A stretch of DNA of 64,000 bases from contig JBPYCQ010000003.1 in the NCBI GenBank assembly GCA_051846895.1, forward strand, positions 62,001 through 126,000. Reading direction: 5' to 3'. Below, piece after piece: positions 59,955 to 64,000 of the stretch (its first letter is position 1; each line of letters starts with the position of its first letter). The notes beneath the pieces were generated by a model. That model had not been told where the DNA came from. It saw nothing but the letters and a program-made list of their open reading frames with translations, and ran no database searches. Source of the DNA: CALKAL01 sp051846895 (lineage in GTDB: Bacteria > Bacillota > Bacilli > Bacillales > Alkalibacillaceae). Position numbers and translations under genes: made by a program.

Positions 59955-60756
59955 ACCGTCCATTATGGAAGACAAATACGCTCCAATGCTATCACCATGG
60001 CGTGTTAAAGCCAAGATCACAGCAATCTTTGTTATTATATTAATTTTTTTATTAGCTAGCTCTATTAAAACTAAAGTAGATTTTGCTACATTAATTAGCG
60101 GATTTTCTAACATGGGGCAAATCACGAATAAACTTTTCCCGCCTAACTGGGATATTGTAGGACCTGCAATGGATCGTCTATTTGAAACGATTCATATGGC
60201 TGTTATTGCAACTACATTCGCAGTATTATTCGTTATCCCAATAAGCATACTTTCCGCTCGTAATATTAGTCCTAATAAAGTCATTTATGCCATCACGCGT
60301 TTTATTATGAACGTTTTACGTACCATTCCAGACGTCGTGTTAGCTGTTATCTTTGTCGGACTGTTTAGTATTGGTGTATTCGGTGGTATTGTTGCTTTGT
60401 TTGTTTTCTCTTTAGGTATTTTAGTTAAATTAATAAGTGAAACGATTGAATCAGTTGACATGGAACCTGTGGAAGCCATGCGTGCATCTGGTGCAAACAC
60501 CATTCAGGCCATTGCTTACGGGGTTGTCCCACAAGTACTACCACAATTTAGCTCATTTTCACTTTACGTCTTTGAAATTAACGTTCGTGCATCAGTCGTA
60601 ATAGGGCTCGTTGGTGCTGGTGGTATCGGTAACTTAATGATGACGCGTTTCGGTTTTAACGATTATAACAGCGTCTTAACAATTATTATTATCATTTTCG
60701 TTGTTGTTGTCATTATTGAATACATCAGCGGAAAAATTAGGGAGGCGATTGTATAA
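59935..60756 (+). CDS. phnE: PhnE-type permease, first
   Basis: 273 aa with six membrane helices. The EAA-like loop is EPVEAMRASGANTIQAIAYGVVPQVLPQFS near residue 178, and ARNISPNKVIYAITRFIMNVLRTIPDVVLA near 105 is PhnE-like. It overlaps phnC by 20 nt from ATG 59935; ATG 59929 is also possible (GGAGG at 59919-59923). The longer reading from 59875 is not supported. Confidence 0.9.
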   Translation: MVKEMNKPSIMEDKYAPMLSPWRVKAKITAIFVIILIFLLASSIKTKVDFATLISGFSNMGQITNKLFPPNWDIVGPAMDRLFETIHMAVIATTFAVLFVIPISILSARNISPNKVIYAITRFIMNVLRTIPDVVLAVIFVGLFSIGVFGGIVALFVFSLGILVKLISETIESVDMEPVEAMRASGANTIQAIAYGVVPQVLPQFSSFSLYVFEINVRASVVIGLVGAGGIGNLMMTRFGFNDYNSVLTIIIIIFVVVVIIEYISGKIREAIV

Positions 60757-61553
60757 TGAGTTATGAACTACCTCCTAAAAAGCCTGTTTCTAGTAAAAAA
60801 GTCATTAGAAATATTTTAATCGTTATTGCTGTTTTAGCTTTATACATTTGGACATTTACTTCTATTCGAATTGATTTCGCAAAAGTTTGGGAACGATTTT
60901 TATCAAACTATGACCGTGTTGTTCCAAAACTGTTTAGTCCTAACTGGGAGCGTGCACCTGAGGTTATCGACAAAATGATAGAAACGATTTTCATTGCCTA
61001 TGTCGGATCTCTAGCTGCTGCTATTATTGCGGTTCCACTTGGATTTTTAGCAGCTAAAAATATGACAGGTAGTCGTATTTTCTCAACTTTAGGAGTTTGG
61101 ATTTTAAGTGCAGTCAGGGCATTCCCTGAAATCATATTAGCAATTCTTTTTATCGTCGCGGTAGGTCCAACACCGTTTGCCGGTATTTTGGCCATTGCAA
61201 TCGGTTCAACTGGAATGCTTGGAAAGCTTTATGCAGAATCGCTCGAATCAATCGATATGAATGTAGTTGAAGCGATGGAAGCAAATGGGGCAAATAAACT
61301 TCAAGTTATGTTTCACGGGATTATTCCGCAAGTGATCCCAGAATTTCTGTCCTATGCGATTTATCGTTTCGAAATCGACGTACGTGCATCAACTGTATTA
61401 GGTTATGTCGGTGCAGGTGGTATTGGTACAATGATTTACTTCGCTCAGACAGGACGTAACTGGAGCGATATGGGAATGATCCTTTTAGTAATCATCATTG
61501 TTGTTACAATTATCGATTATGCAAGTTCATATATTCGAAGAAAAATCGTTTAA
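60756..61553 (+). CDS. phnE2: PhnE-type permease, second
   Basis: 265 aa, related to the first permease. EAMEANGANKLQVMFHGIIPQVIPEFL near residue 170 is the coupling loop; LSAVRAFPEIILAILFIVAV near 115 is a core helix. Its start overlaps the previous stop by one base (TAATG). Two PhnE genes imply a heterodimeric permease. Confidence 0.92.
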   Translation: MSYELPPKKPVSSKKVIRNILIVIAVLALYIWTFTSIRIDFAKVWERFLSNYDRVVPKLFSPNWERAPEVIDKMIETIFIAYVGSLAAAIIAVPLGFLAAKNMTGSRIFSTLGVWILSAVRAFPEIILAILFIVAVGPTPFAGILAIAIGSTGMLGKLYAESLESIDMNVVEAMEANGANKLQVMFHGIIPQVIPEFLSYAIYRFEIDVRASTVLGYVGAGGIGTMIYFAQTGRNWSDMGMILLVIIIVVTIIDYASSYIRRKIV

Positions 61554-61560
61554 ATTTATG

Positions 61561-61594
61561 AAGACTTATTTGGTTGGTTGATCAAATAAGTCTT
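61561..61594 (+). terminator. Terminator of phnDCEE
   Basis: The stem AAGACTTATTTG/CAAATAAGTCTT is followed by TTTT shortly after the second permease. Confidence 0.88.
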
Positions 61595-61667
61595 TTTATA
61601 TTTACAATGTTTCATATTCACTTTAAGATTAATATGAATAAATAATGTATTTAGGAGATGAAGCGAG

Positions 61668-62525
61668 ATGATTTTATTAAAAAATGATCAGTTTTTAAAT
61701 CGTGAAAGTATAACGATTGATGTTGAAGACCGTGGCTTTCAATTCGGTGATGGAGTTTATGAAGTCATCCGCATTTACGATGGCAGTTTTTTTCTATTAG
61801 ATGATCATTTAGACAGGCTACAATATAGTTTAAACGAAGTGAAAATTGAATATGATGTTAAAGAAAAGAAACTGAAAGAACTTTTATTAACACTCGCCCA
61901 AAAGAACAATATTCACGATGGGGCCATTTATTTGCAAATCTCCCGTGGAGTGGCTTTAAGATCGCACCCTTTTCCAGACGAAGCAACTGCTACACTTATC
62001 GCATATCCGATACCCGTTTCATCTCCAAAAGAAAAACAAAAATCTGGAGTTTATGCTATTTTACGTGAAGATATTAGATGGTTAAGATGTGATATAAAAA
62101 GTCTGAATTTGTTAGGTAGTGTCCTTGCAAAACAAGAAGCGAAAGAAAACGGGGCTTTTGAAACGATTCAATACCGGGATCAGCAAAATGTAACTGAAGG
62201 TAGTTCTTCGAATGTGTTTATTGTAAAAGATGGTGAGCTTTTCACTCATCCGAATAACCATTTTATTTTAAATGGAATTACGAGAAGATATGTCCATTAT
62301 TTAGCTGAGACTCTTTCTATTCCATATACAGAAAAGGTCTTCTCTGTACAAGAATTACTTGAAGCTGATGAAGTATTCGTTTCATCAACAACAGCGGAAA
62401 TTGTACCCGTGACAAAAATAGAAGACACCGTCATAAATGATGGTCAACCAGGAACAATCACGACTAAACTACTTAATGCTTTTTTTGAAAATATTAATCT
62501 TAATAAACTACCAGAACATTTATAA
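61668..62525 (+). CDS. dat: D-amino acid transaminase
   Basis: PLP fold-type IV aminotransferase of 285 aa. The RGVALRSHPFP segment near residue 99 (R-x-H) is characteristic of D-amino-acid transaminase. The catalytic Lys is in RCDIKSLNLLGSVLAKQEA near 145, and VTEGSSSNVFIVKDG near 177 and EVFVSSTTAEIVPVT near 240 complete the site. It makes D-Glu/D-Ala for the cell wall. AGGAGATGAAGCG precedes the ATG. Confidence 0.93.
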   Translation: MILLKNDQFLNRESITIDVEDRGFQFGDGVYEVIRIYDGSFFLLDDHLDRLQYSLNEVKIEYDVKEKKLKELLLTLAQKNNIHDGAIYLQISRGVALRSHPFPDEATATLIAYPIPVSSPKEKQKSGVYAILREDIRWLRCDIKSLNLLGSVLAKQEAKENGAFETIQYRDQQNVTEGSSSNVFIVKDGELFTHPNNHFILNGITRRYVHYLAETLSIPYTEKVFSVQELLEADEVFVSSTTAEIVPVTKIEDTVINDGQPGTITTKLLNAFFENINLNKLPEHL

Positions 62526-62649
62526 AATACTTAAATATTACTCTTATTTTAGACCGATTGCATTCTACTAGGTAGAAAGCAGGAATAAATCCTTTTTTGA
62601 ATCATAGTTTCATGCTAATATGAGATTAGAATATGAAGGAGGGATTATT

Positions 62650-62913
62650 TTGGCGATTATTGCTGAAGCGACACCAAATCCAAACGCAATGAAATTCACT
62701 TCTAATAAAATTATTTTTGAAGGTGACGACAGTGTATCTGTCATGGCTGGTGAGACGAGTGAACATGACGTACTTAATGAACTAATGAAGGTTGATGGAG
62801 TTGACAATGTTTTCGGCTATCATAACTTCATTACAGTGAACAAAACATTTGATGCAGAATGGAATTCTTTAATTCCAACAGTAGAAAAGATAATGGAAGA
62901 TCACGGGTATTAA
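62650..62913 (+). CDS. NifU N-terminal (Nfu-N) scaffold-like protein
   Basis: 87 aa, starting at TTG 62650 after GAAGGAGGG. The sequence IIAEATPNPNAMKFTSNK and VLNELMKVDGVDNVFGYHNFITV match the Nfu N-terminal domain, which assists iron-sulfur carriers but has no cluster Cys. A second member of the iron-sulfur group in the window besides YitW. Confidence 0.88.
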   Translation: MAIIAEATPNPNAMKFTSNKIIFEGDDSVSVMAGETSEHDVLNELMKVDGVDNVFGYHNFITVNKTFDAEWNSLIPTVEKIMEDHGY

Positions 62914-62929
62914 TATTCAATCAAATGTT

Positions 62930-62957
62930 AACGGCTTACAATTGGTAAGCCGTTTTT
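62930..62957 (+). terminator. Terminator of Nfu-N gene
   Basis: The stem AACGGCTTAC/GTAAGCCGTT is followed by TTT. Confidence 0.9.
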
Positions 62958-62972
62958 ACTTTGCACTTAATT

Positions 62973-63116
62973 TTATCAGCCAATTTTGAACAGTTATCAG
63001 CCAATTCGAGACATTTCTCAGCCAACTTTGAGGTGTTATCAGCCAGTTCGAGCCATTTCTCGGCCAATTATCAAATTTATCAGCCAATGATTAACTTATC
63101 AGCCAAATTTCAAAAG
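62973..63116. repeat. Array of seven 19-21-bp units, core TTATCAGCCA
   Basis: Units start at 62973, 62994, 63015, 63036, 63057, 63077 and 63096. The core is TTATCAGCCA or TTCTCAGCCA (TTCTCGGCCA once), followed by about 11 variable bases. The first unit matches the 21-bp unit of the arrays at 52.3 and 55.5 kb in phase: both contain TTTGAACARTTA. It sits between the Nfu-N gene and the BsuPI gene; no promoter-like or coding signal is visible. Confidence 0.85.
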
Positions 63117-63169
63117 ACATTAATCTGAATCAAGAAACGTTATACCCCATGGTTTAACTTCAATGAAAA

Positions 63170-63191
63170 AAGTACGGGATCTCCCGTACTT
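63170..63191 (-). terminator. Terminator of the BsuPI-domain gene
   Basis: The stem AAGTACGGGA/TCCCGTACTT overlaps the stop at 63190, with A-run on the plus strand (T-run on the minus strand). Confidence 0.85.
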
Positions 63192-64000
63192 AATTATTTA
63201 AGTTCTCTAATACAACGTTATGATACCCCTCTGGTTGCCCTGTTTTAGCACTTTCAAAATAAAGCACTAGCATGAGCACGCCATAACTAGGCATTTTATC
63301 CTCACTAATTTCAATGTCTAATTCAAATGTTCCCCATTCAGGAGCTCCTGCAGTTTGAACAGTTTGCTCTTCAACTAAAATATGATGTCCATCCTCAACA
63401 TTATACTGAAATACTCCTTCAAAAACACGTGCTTCACCTGTCACTGTATAGCTTCCATTTGTACCTGAAACTTTAATATTTCTAAAATGTTCACTATCAG
63501 CAATTTCATCTTGCTCATTTTGTGATTCAGTGCTTTCTATGACAGGAACAGAAATAGTTGTTTGATCGTTTAATAAATTTTGCTCAAGATCATTTCCTTC
63601 AACACCATGTAATACTAACTCAATGTCGACATCATAATCTTTTGCTTCAACACGCTGACCGTCTTTTGTGTAATCCCATTTTTCTTCCCAAGTCTTTACA
63701 TCACCAGGTTCCAATGTTTCTGTAATCAATGCTAACGTAAATGCTTTATCTTCAGAATAACGATAAACTTCTTCATTTGTCTCTTGGTCTTTTACCACTA
63801 TTTCAAATTGTTGACCAGAAGAAAATGATAAGTCAATTGGCTCTTCGCCTTTATTTTCTAGACTCATTTTAAAAGAGACCGAATTTACGTCTGTTTTGAC
63901 ATCTGTGCTAAAAGAAAGTTGTTCTAAATACTGTTCAATATCGTTATTTTGCTCTACTTCTCCCCCACTTTTTTTCTGACTATCTTCTTGTTTGTCTTCA
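63190..64000 (-). CDS. BsuPI-domain protein, cut by window end
   Basis: The open frame runs off the window end at 64000 without a stop, so at least 44 residues precede the internal Met at 63867 and the true start lies outside. Those residues are charged (EDKQEDSQKKSGGEVEQNND), as in a linker after a lipoprotein signal. Then come VSFKMSLENKGEEPIDLSF and LALITETLEPGDVKTWEEKW, typical of the BsuPI intracellular proteinase inhibitor fold. A second Ig-like region follows (IKVSGTNGSYTVTGEARVF). It is not a proteinase inhibitor for certain; the fold is shared by secreted proteins. Confidence 0.7.
   Translation of the reverse strand, partial: EDKQEDSQKKSGGEVEQNNDIEQYLEQLSFSTDVKTDVNSVSFKMSLENKGEEPIDLSFSSGQQFEIVVKDQETNEEVYRYSEDKAFTLALITETLEPGDVKTWEEKWDYTKDGQRVEAKDYDVDIELVLHGVEGNDLEQNLLNDQTTISVPVIESTESQNEQDEIADSEHFRNIKVSGTNGSYTVTGEARVFEGVFQYNVEDGHHILVEEQTVQTAGAPEWGTFELDIEISEDKMPSYGVLMLVLYFESAKTGQPEGYHNVVLENLNN

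Overview
The window is 64 kb of low-GC chromosome from an endospore-forming Gram-positive bacterium of the Bacillaceae. The evidence is a spore-coat CotZ/CotO pair, a sigma-K-type promoter, Spx, MecA, SpxH, CoiA and Med, a T-box in front of trpS, CcpA-type cre sites, and long gene order shared with the Bacillus subtilis yjc, yjb, yja and yit regions. Many proteins are acidic, which would suit a moderately halophilic or alkaliphilic genus. The genus cannot be fixed from the window. No rRNA, tRNA, transposase, integrase or CRISPR array was seen.

Layout. Positions 1-8.4 kb are accessory: a lipoprotein, the Ku/LigD end-joining pair, a CwlC-like amidase with a holin, a DUF3221/DUF4362 lipoprotein, and a compact operon of an unusual UGA-containing gene, a protein ending in Cys-Cys, an ArsA-type ATPase and an MDR oxidoreductase. 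Positions 8.5-14.1 kb hold CstA with a cre site, two zinc-ribbon proteins and a 14-TM drug exporter with a palindromic operator candidate. Positions 14.4-46.8 kb form the conserved backbone: yjcHGF, coat genes, mgtE, rodA, the sasB/nadK/yjbO group, yjbK, globin and spxH, pepF, coiA, cls, mecA, yjbE, spx, yjbC, trpS, yjbA, an LCP protein, fabF/fabH and med. Where B. subtilis has oligopeptide permease genes between yjbC and trpS, this window has a putative glycosidase, a YtkA-like lipoprotein and an HTH/NosL-like regulator. Positions 46.9-57.5 kb follow the yjzD, uppP, yitW, yitV, yitU order, but yitW and yitV are split by a 6-kb phenol-to-muconate catabolic cluster. Positions 58-64 kb carry a phosphonate/phosphate-type ABC transporter, D-amino acid transaminase, a NifU-N protein and a BsuPI-domain protein cut by the window edge.

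How the genes work together. Spx, its adaptor SpxH and MecA form the Clp-dependent stress and competence control set. CoiA, Med and MecA connect to competence. FabH/FabF sit behind a promoter overlapped by a FapR box. CstA and the phenol hydroxylase both carry cre-like sites and so should be repressed when sugar is plentiful. The phenol cluster would take phenol to catechol, to cis,cis-muconate, to muconolactone, with a hydrolase for a later step.

The two most interesting signals follow. (1) At 8018-8395, a reading frame with a strong ribosome-binding site runs through an in-frame UGA in a Gly-Gly-Gly-UGA-Cys-Gly-Gly context, with a hairpin at the spacing expected of a bacterial SECIS. This is a candidate selenoprotein in an ArsA operon. 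(2) Four intergenic arrays of about 21-bp units, each a constant core plus variable filler, lie at 36.7, 52.3, 55.5 and 63.0 kb. Three of them are related in sequence.
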